Shown here: piece after piece, positions 11,786-23,403 of the stretch | Layout of the letters: every line of letters starts with the position of its first letter | Numbering within the stretch: the stretch's first letter is position 1 | Assembly: GCA_029747015.1 (NCBI GenBank) | Contig: JAKOGI010000818.1 | Location: 198,501 to 262,500, forward strand | Direction of reading: 5' to 3' | DNA: 64,000 bases | DNA from: Carnegiea gigantea | Lineage: Eukaryota; Streptophyta; Magnoliopsida; Caryophyllales; Cactaceae | Made by a program: the position numbers and the translations under genes | Notes under the pieces: model-generated | Seen by the model: the letters and a program-made list of their open reading frames with translations, nothing else | What the model was told of the DNA's origin: nothing | Database searches by the model: none

Positions 11786-13379
11786 TGTTAGAATTGAGAG
11801 TACACTAACACAAGAGGAGGGGTGAATTGTGTTGGCAAATTTTCGCAGTTTCTGGGAACAGGCTTGGGCCTTGTTTGGACAGACTGTTTGTAACGTGCAC
11901 AGAAAGTGTAAAACAGCGAAAATAAGTAAAAAGTGAGAACACAAGATTTTTACGTGGAAACACCTCGAGCCCAACCGAGGCGAAAACCACGACCTACCCC
12001 AGTAGGATTTTCACACACTTCTACTATACGGGCTAAACACGTTACAAAGGTAACCTTCTCTGTTACAATTGCAACACACGTAACTGTCTATCCTTAGACT
12101 AGTTACACACCACGTCCTAATCTCCCAGACTTGGATACACTCACGTAATCGTCTCCCCAAGACGAATTACACACGTCCAAAGCCTCCCTAGGCTTGGACA
12201 CACTCAACTCTCACTTTGATGAAAGAAGAGAATAAAAACACCTTACTTTTGTGCTTCTAACTAAGCGAATGTAAGGTATAATTTTTGCTCCTAGTATGCC
12301 AAGGAAGATGACTCAATTTTCACACACACTTTGAAGGTTTTTCTGAAAATATGATTTGCAAGTTAAATCCTTAGAAAAACCGTGTAAAAACTTTCTCAAA
12401 AATATTTATGAAATCGTGTGCAAAGCCGTGTATAAAACCGTGTGTGTATATCTCAATGTGGGGGTGGAGAAGCTTCTTAAATAGTAGAGGGCAGCAAGAT
12501 CTTTTGTGTGCTTGAGCCACAAGTATAAGATCTTTTTGCTCCTAAAAAGATTATGGAAAGTGACTAATATTTTCAGTAGCCAAATCCTGAAATTTTCTTA
12601 TCTTCTTATTCATATTCCAAAAATAAAAGTTTGATTTATTTTGTAAAAGATTTCCCTTAGAAGCTAGACTCAAATTCTCCACAATATATTTTCAAAGCCA
12701 AAGATTAACTTATCCTGGGTTTAATGATAACAGAAAATTTATCTCAAATAATTTCAAAAACATCAGCCTAAGATTTGGAAAAAACTGTGAAAAATCATTT
12801 TGGCTTGAAAACAGTCTGAACCCTGATCTCAGAACTGATCTGAGACAGTGTTCTTAAAAATCATTCAAAGTAAATGTTAAATCGAGTTCTTCCAAGTGGC
12901 ATATTAACAAGAATCTAAGAAAATAAAACTTATGACGGACCAAGACTCTTGTTGAATCAACCGGGCAATATCTATAGGATCTTGACTTGTTACTTCAATG
13001 CTGTGGTGTTGCTCAGAACTGTTTCCTGAGCTGTTCCTGGAGTTCTTCATGTCTCTGATGCGCTTTGAGTTCTTTGCCATTCAGCTGTTCTGAGGAACTG
13101 TTCTTATAACCTGTTGCTATGATGTTACTCAGAACTGTTCCCTGGGTTGTTTCTAAAGTACTCCATGTCTTTGATGTGCTTTAAGTTCTTTGCCATTCAG
13201 CTGTTTTGAGGACCTGTTCTTAAGACCTGTTCTCGACCATGGTTAATCAAGCAATTTCAAAGTTTTCCAAACAGTATTTGAAACTTGTTCGATCAACACA
13301 CTCAAGTGTATATTCCATTTGTGTTTGTTATCACCAAAACCTTACATTACATAATGATAGGGTCAATAATTTCCCAACA
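11786..13379. mobile_element. Lone LTR, family not assigned
   Basis: The segment starts TGTTAGAATTGAGAG and ends ATAATTTCCCAACA, a TG...CA pair typical of plant LTRs. It is about 1.6 kb and holds segments that look like plant copia-type LTRs (ACGTGGAAACACC, AACCACGACC). The five bases on the two sides (CAAAT left, ATTTG right) are not direct duplicates. No PBS or internal domain is attached on either side. It may be a solo LTR whose flank was rearranged, or the end of a truncated element. Two imperfect tandem copies of about 117 bp lie at about 13007-13240. Confidence 0.5.
13007..13240. repeat. Two tandem imperfect ~117-bp units inside the lone LTR
   Basis: Both units contain CTCAGAACTGTT, CATGTCT, TGATG and GAGTTCTTTGCCATTCAGCT with small changes. 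The second unit starts at about 13123. Confidence 0.75.
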
Positions 13380-13417
13380 ATTTGTATTATGTGTATTATT
13401 AATCTCGCCCCCTTGCT

Positions 13418-14128
13418 TTGACTCCTGACTCCACCCCTGTTTGTAGAGCCAATGCTCCTTCACTGGTACCCCACCCACAGTGCCCTTTGAGGGCTCCACA
13501 AGGGGGGATTTCTGATGTTGTTATAAAGGAGGTAGATAAGAATGTTGCACGAGTGTTTGGTAAAGCCATAGTTGACAAGGTGTCTCGTACCCCTTTTGAT
13601 GGACTTCCTTCTCTTAAAGGTGATTTTGACATCCTTTATGCCACTATCCTTCAGATAGGTGTCGACGTCACTCCTTTAGAGAGCAAGGTTGAAGGGTTGA
13701 TCAAGCAAGCATGTGACTTCAAGGACCTGCAATAGAGTTACTCCAGCCAAACATCTGTTGAAGAACATGATAGCTATCATGTGGAGGTGCAAGGTAAGCC
13801 TAGTGAGGCCTCCCATTAGCTAAACACAGAAGGCACCCATTATAAAGCAAACATGACCAAGTTAAAGCAGGTTAAATTGAGGCATGAGGAGCTGCTAAAA
13901 GAGCTTTAACTTTTGGAAGATCAAAAGAAAGATCCTAGCTCTCAGGTAGCGTCCAGCGAGCATTTGCTTCAGGAAGCTGAGCGGGAAGTTATTGACTTGC
14001 AGGGTTAGATTGACATACTCAATGTCACTGAAGTAATGGATGCAACCACAAAATCTAGTTTAGAGAAGGCTGAAGCCTACATAAAGGAGTCTTTAGAAGA
14101 TTTGAAGAATTTTTAATGGAATCCATAG
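13418..14128 (+). pseudogene. Antisense ORF of the Tat-lineage element (stop-interrupted)
   Basis: A single plus-strand frame runs from about 13418 to 14128 with no frameshift, broken only by in-frame stops at about 13733, 13820, 13907 and 14006 and a close pair near 14114/14126. The first 105 residues are open (DVVIKEVDKNVARVFGKAIV). The later part is a Lys/Glu/Leu/Gln-rich coiled-coil-like stretch (LRHEELLKEL, LLQEAEREVIDLQG) ending SLEKAEAYIKESLEDLKNF. This sits between the end of pol (14316, minus strand) and the 3' LTR position. That is where Tat-lineage elements are known to carry an extra, often antisense, ORF. Its ending resembles, from memory, the C-terminal coiled coil of plant-mobile-domain proteins; this is unverified. 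Confidence 0.55.
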
Positions 14129-14315
14129 TTAACTCCCTTTTTTCTTTTTTTTTGAGATGGACTTGTAATGCACTTTGCACTTTTGCGATGTAAGCTTGAT
14201 ATCTATTGAATAAAGCTCAGATGAAAATTTTCTTTTATTCATTGCTGCACATGCGTCTTGCTCAATTTTCCTTGTGATTTAGGCTCATGTTTAGGAGCCT
14301 GCATGTATTAATACA

Positions 14316-15554
14316 TTAAAGATAATAAAGTTTTAAGAACCTACCATTTACCGGCCCAACTCTCACTCCATCGGTACCGACAATCTTATAAGCACCATTG
14401 GTGTAGACTTCTCGAATGACATAAGGGATATCTCACTTGAGTGAACTTGCTTCCAGTATTGTGTGGGATAATGATTGGTCTTCTTACTGCGAGCACTTGA
14501 TCTCCAACTTAAAATTAACATGGTCGTACCTTTTTGTTGAATGCTCGTGATAAGCAAGTTTCATATCATTCCAACTTTTGTTGCGCTAGAAGTCATTTTT
14601 CATCAAGCGCCTCGAGCTCAGCCAGGCGAAGCTTGTCATTTTTATCTTCAGTCAGGCCTTCGTGTATGGCAATACAGAGTGAAGAGATTTGAAGTTCTAA
14701 AGGCAATACTGCTTCGACCCCATACATCAGAGCGAAAGGAGTTGACTGGGTCGACGTACATGGTTCTATGCACGCAAGGAGCCTCCCCTAGCCTTTCATG
14801 CCAATTACATTTTGATTTTGCCACCATTTTGCTTAGTAAGTTGTAAAGCGTCTTATTGAAAGCTTCTGCCAGCCCATTTGCAGGTGCATTGTACATTGAA
14901 GATTTGTGCTAGGCAAACTTAAACTTTTCGCAAAGGGCGGTCACCAGCTTGTTGACAAATGGTTTGCCATTGTCAGTGATAATATATCGAGGTATGCCAT
15001 ATCAGTAGATGATATGGGTTCGAATACAATCAACGACATTTTCTTTTTTGATTTCTCTCAGTAGGATTGCTTCTGCCCATTTGGAAAGTAGTCAGTTACC
15101 GTCAAGATGTACGAGTGACCAGTAGATGACTTCGGAGTGATAAGACCCACAACATCAAGCCCCCAAGCTTCAAATGGCCAAGATACCATAGTTAGATGAA
15201 GCCGTTCGGAGGTTGATGAATAAAATTAGCATGAAACCGGTAAGGTTCCCACCTTTGTGCATAGTCCATGCAATCTTGCGCTATGGTAGGCTAATAGTAA
15301 CCCATCCTCTTGATTCGATCATACAATTTGGGCCCTGCCTGCAGTGCCTGGTGTCCACCGCATACTCCTGAGTACGCTTCCTCTATTGTTTGTTTTGCCT
15401 CTTTGTTACCCAAGCATCGCAACCAAATGCAAAGGAAAAAACGCCAATAAAGAGTCCCCTTGAAGTAAAGGAAGCGGGGAGCTCTTTGTTGGATTTCTGT
15501 CTCATGCTTTGGATCATTAGGAAGCTTTCCATGCTGCAAATAATCAATGAGCAA
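14316..15554 (-). pseudogene. Integrase (Tat lineage), broken
   Basis: The N-terminal HHCC zinc-binding part is in 15554-15291: LYWRFFLCIWLRCLGNKEAK and YSGVCGGHQALQAGPKLYDR, followed by RIKRMGYY. The first His of the HSGVCG motif has become Tyr. The core around 15280-14900 is recognisable only in pieces. The third acidic residue lies in NGLAEAFNKTL (14896-14648), followed by SKCNWHERLGEAP. The C-terminal part at about 14390-14340 reads AYKIVGTDGVRVGPVNGRF, the usual end of Tat integrase, with a stop at about 14316. There are several frame breaks. Confidence 0.75.
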
Positions 15555-15777
15555 CTGATGCCAATCCTCTTCATCTACTTCTTGAGCACTGACTGCGTTG
15601 CGTTTTCCTTGAACTCTTCACCAAGGGGCGCAACAACCCACCAGTTGCAAATAGGGACATTCATGCTTTCTTCTGCCTCCAGTGTCAAAGTGGCTGCAAG
15701 GTTTACAAGTGTGCCAGCCATCTTGTTGGCACTCCTAGGAATACACTGTAACTTGATGGTTTCAAGCGTAACAAGCA

Positions 15778-15785
15778 GTCGTAAG
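15778..15785. repeat. Target site duplication, left (GTCGTAAG)
   Basis: GTCGTAAG immediately precedes the terminal inverted repeat TAGACCT and is repeated exactly at 16966-16973. Confidence 0.9.
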
Positions 15786-16965
15786 TAGACCTGGCAAAAT
15801 TTGACCCAACCTGAAAACCGACCTGTATCAGCCCAAAAATTTTGGGTTTTGAACACAATTTTCTCAATCCAAATTCGAAATAAACTGAACCTAAAAAACC
15901 TGCAAATTAACAGGTCAAACCCGACCCGAATCCGAACCCGCCCACTTGACCCGAACATAATATCCTTAGTTTTTTTAGTTTTCTCTAATTTATCCCTCTT
16001 AATAATAATGGTTAGTCATTTTTATCGAATAGTTTAAAAAGACATTATAACTATTGCGTCTATTTACAAATTGAACAATAAGAACCTTATTTTTTTCTTC
16101 CCCATTCTCTGAAAATGATATTGTACATAACTTTTAAATGAAAAAATGTTAAAAATGGATATAAAATTGCGTGAAATAACTATCTAATCTTTTTTAAAAA
16201 GTTAATTTAAAGGAAGACAAGCATTAAAGATGCATAAGTTATACTATTATATACTTAATTAAACAAATATGTCTAATTATTTTTTAAATTAACTTGCAAT
16301 AATTTAAATTTTTGATATTAACTGCAAGATAATATCTTTTACTTCTTTTATTTAATTTTATTTAACTTTCATTCTAACTAGTCTTGATCTATGATACTAG
16401 TAGTAGGAAAACGGCTTGCCGTATACGTATTGGGATCGGCCCATTAATAAAAGTTTTACTGATTGGACATTGGTAGGTTAGTTAATAAACATATTAAATT
16501 ATTAAATAAGTTATTAGCGGTCAAATTGCTACAACCCATTAAAATGCTCTAGACGGGCTGTCCCCATAAATGGTGGACCCATTATTAACCTTCTTTCAAT
16601 GTACGAGTCGATCTATTAAAAACTAAGTGGGCCTTAATTCTTTGCTCACTCATACAAGATGTTCATATATTATAATAAAAAATTTAAATATTTTTAATAT
16701 TCTTTTGAGAAATTATAATTATTATGTCTTTTCATTAAATATTGATAATTTTAAGTAATAAATATGCAAAATTTGTTATTTAGAAAAATCAAAAATAACT
16801 CATAGAAAAGACGCTCTAAATCCGTTGGGTTGATCCGAAACCCGTAAAATCGAAATACACACGCCCGTATTTTACCCGAACTCGAAATACACCTGACTCG
16901 TATTTTATCCGAACTCGAATACACATAATCCGTATTAAACCTCCCCGCTCAAACTGATAGGTCTA
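15786..16965. mobile_element. Non-autonomous hAT-superfamily transposon (1180 bp)
   Basis: The ends are TAGACCTGGCAAAA and, inverted, TAGACCTATCAGTT, giving a 7-bp perfect terminal inverted repeat (TAGACCT). Each end is flanked by GTCGTAAG, an exact 8-bp target duplication, which is diagnostic of hAT. Subterminal GACCCGAA/CGGGTC-type motifs cluster at both ends, as is usual for plant hAT elements starting TAGACCTGG. The interior is AT-rich with no transposase fragment that I recognise. Confidence 0.88.
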
Positions 16966-16973
16966 GTCGTAAG
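16966..16973. repeat. Target site duplication, right (GTCGTAAG)
   Basis: Exact copy of 15778-15785, on the far side of the element. Confidence 0.9.
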
Positions 16974-17357
16974 GCATATTTATGCTATTACACGAGGTCG
17001 TCCTTTTTGACTTCATATTCCTTGAGAAGTTGCTTGATGACTAATTGAGAATCACCATAGATATCAAGGTCTTTGATTTCCATTTTAATGGCCATTTGAA
17101 GGCCTAAAATCAATGCTTGCTATTCAACCATATTATAGGAACATAACCGAGTTAGCACGAATGAATAAGTGAGGACATGTTTTTCTGGGGGAAACAAAGA
17201 CTACTCCTGCACCAGCACCATCATGTCTCACAGCTCCGTCAAAATACATCTTCCAAGGTAGGAGGATATCAACGAAGAACACATCTTCACTAGGCAAGTC
17301 ATCGTTTAGCTCCCATGCATCAGGGTTTAGGTGATCTGCCAAGAAATCTGTCAATGC

Positions 17358-18783
17358 TTATCCTTTAACAACCTCTTGTGGCGCGTAAATAAGGTCATAT
17401 TGCTTTAGAATTACAACCCACTTTGCTAATCGCCTGCTTAGAATTGGCCTTGACAATATATATTTGATGGGGTCAGCTTTAGAAATCACCCACGCTGTAT
17501 GAGCTTGCATGTAATGTCTTAACTTTTGAATCACGAACATGAGAGTTAAACACATCTTTTCAATCGCAGAGTAATTCAGTTCAGCCCTAACCAAAGTGCG
17601 ACTTAAGAAATACAGAGCTATTTCTTTGCCTTCCTTATTTTCCTGGGCACATAATGCCCCCAAAGTATTTTCTTGAGTTGTAATACAGATTACAAGAGGT
17701 TTAACTGGAATTGGTGCCCTGAAAACTGGTGGATTTGACAAGTACTTCTTAATGCTATAGAAGGCTTTTTTGGTATGACTAGTCCCATTCGAATTGTGCA
17801 CCCTTCTTCATGAGGTGATGGAATGGGTGGCAACGACCGTCTAGGTTGGATATGAACCTTCTAACATAAGGCAAACGACCTTAAAGACCCCGTAGTTCTT
17901 TGAGATTTTTTGGGACTGGGATCTCTTGGATTGCCTTGATTTTGGCCTGGTCAATCTGATGCCTCTGTGCCGAGCTATAAAGCTGAGGAATTTTCCTGAA
18001 GTGACAACAAATGCACATTTAAGTGGATTCATCTTTAGTTGACATCTCCTTAGCCTATCAAAAATTCGATGAAGGTTTTGTAGGTGGTCTGATCCCCTTT
18101 TTTACTTGACCACCAGATCATCAATAGCAATCCACTGTTTTATGCAACATGTTGTCCAAGATAGTTTACATTGCTCTTTGGTGTATTGCTCCAACGTTCT
18201 TCAAATCAAAGGGCATTACCTTATGATAGAAGATGCCTTTAGGAGTGTAAAGTGTTGTGGCTTCTTGGTCTTCTGGTGCCATTTGGACTTGATTGTATCC
18301 TACAGTACAATCCGTAAAGGACAAGGCTTCGTGTCCCATGATCGAATCGATCATGAGCACGGTGACGGGCAACGGAAAATCATCTTTTGGACAATCGTTA
18401 TTGAGATCCCGAAAGTCCATGCAAATACGAAGTTGCCCGTTCTTCTTCCTTATAGGGATAACATTTGCCATCCAAGTCGGGTATTTTACCTCATGAATAA
18501 ATCATGCCTCTATGAGTTTGTTGACCTCTCTTTTGAGTTCAGGTACTAACTCCTGATGAAAACATCATTGAGGCTGCTTTTTGGGCGAAATGCCCCTCCT
18601 AAGGGATAAGCAATGGACTACAACTTTGGGATCAAGCCTTGGCATTTCACTGTAACTCCATACAAACACTTCCTTGTACTCCGAAAGGAGATTGAAGTGC
18701 TCCTTTTCTTCCTCTTGTGTAAGCAATGAACTTAAATAGATGGGTTGGGGTTTCTCAATAGTTCCAAGATCCAATTCCTTCAA
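17358..18783 (-). pseudogene. Reverse transcriptase and first RNase H, broken
   Basis: In minus-strand order: 18783-18565 has the pre-RT segment EVFVWSYSEMPRLDPKVVVH. 18471-18166 has IPIRKKNGQLRICMDFRDLN, CPKDDFPLP and VMPFDLKNVGAIHQRAM. Near 18130 the catalytic box reads IAIDDLVVK, where the usual YVDD has become AIDD (both Asp kept). 18032-17841 contains MNPLKCAFVVTSGKFL. 17801-17358 is open RNase H with ENTLGALCAQENKEGKEIAL, YFLSRTL and YSAIEKMCL. The first RNase H Asp (in the DASxxA position) is not obvious. There are stops and frame changes between the blocks. The motif series is typical Tat lineage. Confidence 0.85.
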
Positions 18784-20042
18784 ATCATTAACTGTTGCTT
18801 GCCCCCATCTTTAAGAGTTTTGGGAGTCTCTGCAAGTTCTATCTCTGACTCTGAGTCTTCACATTCTTAGGCTGTGATATAATTAGAAAAAGCCATTCCT
18901 TCTTGCTCATCTCCTTTATTGATGTCAGAATTACCTAGTTGACTAGTAAAGACCACAGTGCGTCTCTTTACCCTTAGTGAACCATCTGTGTTCAAATCAA
19001 GGGTTAAAAATCACTTTATGCGAGAAGTGATAGAACTTTATACTTCATTTCCATCACCAAGTCAGTTGAACACTAAATCCTTTTGTTCTTGGGGTGGGGT
19101 CGACGATTCTCTTGCTTTCGTGATTCTGTTGAACACTAAAGGCCTTGGTTGTGCACGATTCTTTACTCTTCAAAACACAGAAGACTTAGTGTTTTGACCT
19201 CCCCTAATTCTATTGAAGATGGATGAGCGATTTCTTGAGACAGATGGTTGTAATCTATCAAATACAGAAGGATTTATAGGAGGTTGAGCATTTTCGTCCT
19301 CACCCTCATCTATTTCTTCAGCAGAGATATGCTGTACCACATTTTGCTTGGCCTTGCATCGCACTGATATCCTAATCAATTGCACTGGTGTATAACCAAG
19401 ACCCACATTTGGGATTTCTACTAGACCTCGTTGTTCTTGAATCTTCTTCTGCGTTTTGTTGAGGCAATAGGTTTCCACCTCCACTACCTTCCCCAACGCA
19501 ACAGGATTGTTAAAATCATAACTTGCTTTCTCTATAAGTTTATATGCATTCGGGTTAAATCTTTCCTTTGTTCGCGCATTTGACAGGTTCTCCTCTTCGT
19601 CTAATAAGGTCTTGGAACAAGAGACAAATCCTGGCAGAGGGGGTCTGCTCACCTTTGGTTGGTACATGTTTCACGTTAGCAATGTGACTCTTTCTTTAAG
19701 GGTACTCAAGTTGGTCCCGCTATCCTTCTTGATAACCTTGCCCCCAATATCTTCACTTATGCACCCACTGAAGGGTGCTTCCCCTTCCTTGCGACGAGCT
19801 TTGGGAATATATCTTAAGATCATTGGCGTGTAATTTGTTAAAACCACCACTTGCTTAGCGACATGTTTAGCAAGTTGAGTAATAGTTTCTTGTTCAACGT
19901 CTCCCTTGCGATACTCTTGTTGTTTCACGCTGTCTTGCCTTGGTACCACCTTGAAATTATTGGTAGCATTTGGCTCACCTCTACCTGTGGAGGAAATTAT
20001 GGAGGGCATAGTCTCATTGGACACAGTGCCATTTTCAAAGAA

Positions 20043-20607
20043 TTAAGAGTTGGCAAAATGTGATTCTGCCTTTGTAAATGGTTTGACATCATCGTTGATC
20101 TTCTTCTCGCCCTTAAGACATTGATGGAGGGTAAAAGCCATTGCTCCATGTTCATGGAGCCACGGGTGTCCAACTAACAATTTGTACGACGCTTTGGAGT
20201 TAATTACATAGAAGATTAAAGATGTTAATAGGTCTCCCATTGTTATCTCTAAGTGAATCATGCTGATCGCACGTTGACTCTCCAAGCTAAACCCTTGAAT
20301 CACCACGGCTCTTAGAAAGCTCTTATACTATGATTCTCAGTTCATTCATTGTGGACTTAGGCATGATGTTAACAGATGAACCTCTATCTACCAAGATGCG
20401 CTTGACTTTTTGTTCCCTGATATAACCAGTCACAAACAAAGGATGGTTGTGAGGGTTGAAGCCTACGAACAAGTCGTTATTGGTGGAAGTGATAGCTGTG
20501 TTGCAAGTGGTGTACTGGGCAAGGCCTTTCGAGGATTCTCCAACATTTTTGACCTTATCAGCATAAAGCTCTGGATGATGGAGGGCGGTGGCAACACACT
20601 GACGCAT
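20043..20607 (-). pseudogene. Aspartic protease region, broken
   Basis: 20607-20323 holds NPHNHPLFVTGYIREQKVKR followed by ILVDRGSSVNIMPKSTMNEL, the retropepsin motif of Tat elements (usually V/IDxGSxxNI/VMP), here with DRGS. 20306-20043 continues the domain: TSLIFYVINSKASYKLLVGH with PWLHEHGAM, the second conserved protease block (LLGRPWxH). The two blocks are in different frames. Between here and RT (19667-18790) lies Tat inter-domain sequence with short open pieces and no recognised catalytic motif. Confidence 0.75.
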
Positions 20608-20660
20608 CTCTTCTGATAGGCCAAAGATTTGCCTCCAACCCGTGCATGTTGGTAAAGCTT

Positions 20661-21313
20661 TTAAGATGATAAGAGTTTATCATCTCCTTTTGGAGAATCT
20701 TCCTGCTTTTCCTCTTTTTTATCTTCTTCATCTTCTAGCTCAACACATAAAGCCATGTTAACAGTGACTCTATCAAAAAAGCCCACTGGGAAGAATCCTT
20801 CCAATGTGATAGGAGTAAGTGGCTCTTGCTCAAGCATGTCTATAGGTTGTACGTCCTGCTTAATGTTTGTTTTTGAGCTCTTCCTACCTCTTACATGCTG
20901 AGGTTTCTTCTTCCTCCCTTGTATCTTCCTCCAGTACAAAGGCAGCTGTTGGTCTCGTTTTTGATTCCCGGGCCTTCGCCAAGTAATAAGGGTCCAGCCC
21001 CCTATATCATCCTCTGAGATATCGATAATGGGTTTGATTTCTAGAGGAGGAGTTTGCACTATTAGCGGCACAACAACTGGCTCTAAACTTCCAAACTGAA
21101 TTGTGAATAACTCCATCATTAGCAATGGAGTCAAATCATATTTTTCCTCAAGGTAGACTTGGGTATGACTTTCTCGTCATAATGGCAATGACTCTAATTG
21201 AGCGCTGATATAATTGGCTTCAGCAGTTTCATCCAAGTCCAGTATGATCCTCCTATATATATATATATAATTATATATATATATGATACTATATATATAT
21301 ATATATATCTATA

Positions 21314-21382
<69 letters not shown>

Positions 21383-21575
21383 ATATTATATATATATATA
21401 ATATATGTATGTATGTATGTATGCATGTATGTATACGTATATGTATATGTAATATACATATGTATCATACATATATATATATATATATATGTAAGTACAT
21501 ACATTACATATAATATATATATACATATATAATACACACACACACCACCACACACACACCACACACACACACATC

Positions 21576-21606
<31 letters not shown>

Positions 21607-23320
21607 ATTATATTATAATATATATATATATATATATATAGATATATATTGCATGATACCCTCTTTAGGAGTAATGCATTTTTCTAAAGGGTGGCTAATG
21701 AACCTGTGATAACAGCAGTACTTCGAGTCATTTGTCCTTCCAGCCTCTTCTAGTCGCTTAGGTTCAAGGAGTTCAATGATCTTATTTTCAAGCAAGTCGT
21801 CTAACATTCCTAACAAGTCTGAATCAGGGAATGGGTACTTCCTCTCTTGAAGTTCCTGCAATATAGGACGCTTGTTTATTGTCTCTTTAGAGAATGAAAT
21901 CTTCTTCCCTACAAGCCTAGACTTCCCTAAAATGCTCACAGGCTCTTCTGTGCAAATAGTCATAGTTTCCTTTGTTGAGGCCTTTGAAGGCGTAAAACTC
22001 TTCTTGGAATAGCCTTTGTCCTTCTTAAACTCATATGAAGAAGACGGCTTGCTAGCTCTTGAAAGGTCCTAAGCTTGCTCATCTATAAAACATAAAGCAA
22101 GTCCCACTCTATGCCTTAAGCGCACATTCGGACAGCATATGCCTCAGATAAACAATCTTTGCACTCAAGGCTAAGAGATCTCCAGCGATTGATGTAATCA
22201 AGGGTTGGTTTATCCTTCCACTGCTTAGTATTTGTCAGCTCCGTCATACTAACAGTGCACTGAGTACTGTAGAACCTATTAAAGAATTCATGTTTCATTT
22301 GTTCCCAGCTGTTAGTAGACTGGGGTTCCAAGTCTGTATATCAATCGAAGACGATCCCTTTAAGAGATTGAACAAACTGCTTCATCAACTTGTCTCCCTC
22401 AGTGCCAGTATTACTGCACATCTCAATAAAGTGAGTGATGTGCTATTTCGGATTGCCCTTACCATCAAATTGGTTGAATTTAGGGGGCTAGTAGCCATGG
22501 CGCATATGGAAGACATCAATCCTTTTCGTATAAGGCTTTGTGTACAAATGCATCTTGTGAGGTCTTCTCCCCAATTGAGCCTTAACAGCATTCGCGATTA
22601 GGCTTTGAATCTACTCAACAGACATCGAGCCCAATGAGGATTCCTTCTTTTTTATGTGTTTGTCATCAGAGTCTTTGCTGCGGTTAAACTCCTTGTCAGA
22701 CTCTTTGCCATTCGAGCCTTTGGTAGAGGATTCGAATAGTTGCTTTTCCAGCTTCTTCATCAAAGTATCAATCTGCTCGCTTTGACGCTTGATTTGAGCG
22801 TCTTTCTCTAGACTTTCCTTAATGAGCCTCTTGAATGTTGCTTTCATATTTGGAGCTGTTCTTCTATGTTGGTCACCTCCGTCACCGTGACTGGCATAAT
22901 GATAGAATTTGAGAATTCGGTCTTTAATTGTGCGAGTAACTCTCTTGGCGATGCCGACATGAAGTCACTGCTAGTATAGCCATGATCTTCTACACCGAAA
23001 GGTTGGAAGCTGGGATTGGCTTGAGTTTGGAGCTTATCTATTCCTTAAGGAATTGTTTGATGCATTTTGAAGCCAGCAACATATCTTTGCTTCAAAGGAA
23101 GCAAAGTGATTTTGTTGACTCCTTTAGGTAGGTTAAAGTCAAAACTTGGGATCTTATGAGACTGCGGCGGTACAATCCCAACTGATTGTTTTATGGCTAT
23201 CACAGCAGCAGCTTTTGCCATACTTCTAGCCATGACTCCGCTAGATGAAACGCTAGCAGTTGTCGATCCTTGAGATGTGGATCAGATAGCTTTCCTTGAA
23301 GGTTGAGGGATAGCGGTCAT
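20661..23320 (-). pseudogene. gag of the Tat-lineage element, broken and interrupted by (AT)n
   Basis: A plausible first Met is at 23320-23318, but a stop follows within about 13 codons; 23233-23045 continues with MARSMAKAAAVIAIKQ and FNLPKGVN. 22847-22611 is a Lys/Glu/Ser-rich coiled-coil-like segment. 22331-22116 is the gag core (WEQMKHEFFNRFYSTQ, TLDYINRWRSLSLECKD). 21963-21655 ends with a knuckle-like KYCCYHRFISHPLEKC. A large AT-dinucleotide tract (21247-21650) then separates this from 21134-20661 (acidic, with EDEEDKKEEKQED). There are several frame breaks. Confidence 0.7.
21247..21650. repeat. Long (AT)n / (ACAC)n compound microsatellite
   Basis: About 400 bp of almost pure AT, with GTAT and CACACACA islands, lies inside the gag-protease region of the Tat element. 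The overlapping Tyr/Ile-repeat reading frames on both strands are artefacts of the repeat. Confidence 0.97.
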
Positions 23321-23403
23321 GTAGTCTTCGAGGGAATGTAGAGTTCGTGGTTTCGAGAAAGAGATGAGAGGTAGAGAATGTGCTATTGGACATGCCAAAA
23401 ATT

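Larger units (their letters stand above)
15575..17354 (-). pseudogene. Second (archaeal-type) RNase H, split by a hAT insertion
   Basis: The N-terminal half (17354-16974) contains WKMYFDGAVRHDGAGAGVVF, the start of the Tat-specific second RNase H with its first catalytic Asp. The C-terminal half (15777-15575) contains IKLQCIPRSANKMAGTLVNL, the usual IPRxxNxxADxLAxLA ending with the Asp replaced by Gly. A 1180-bp insertion at 15786-16965, with an 8-bp target duplication, separates them. Removing it restores contiguity of the two halves. Confidence 0.75.

Noticed and set aside
11781..13384. CAAAT/ATTTG as a target duplication of the lone LTR
   Set aside because: They are reverse complements, not direct copies, so they do not support simple insertion.
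21198..21577. Tyr/Ile repeat frames on both strands
   Set aside because: Translations of the (AT)n and (CA)n microsatellite.
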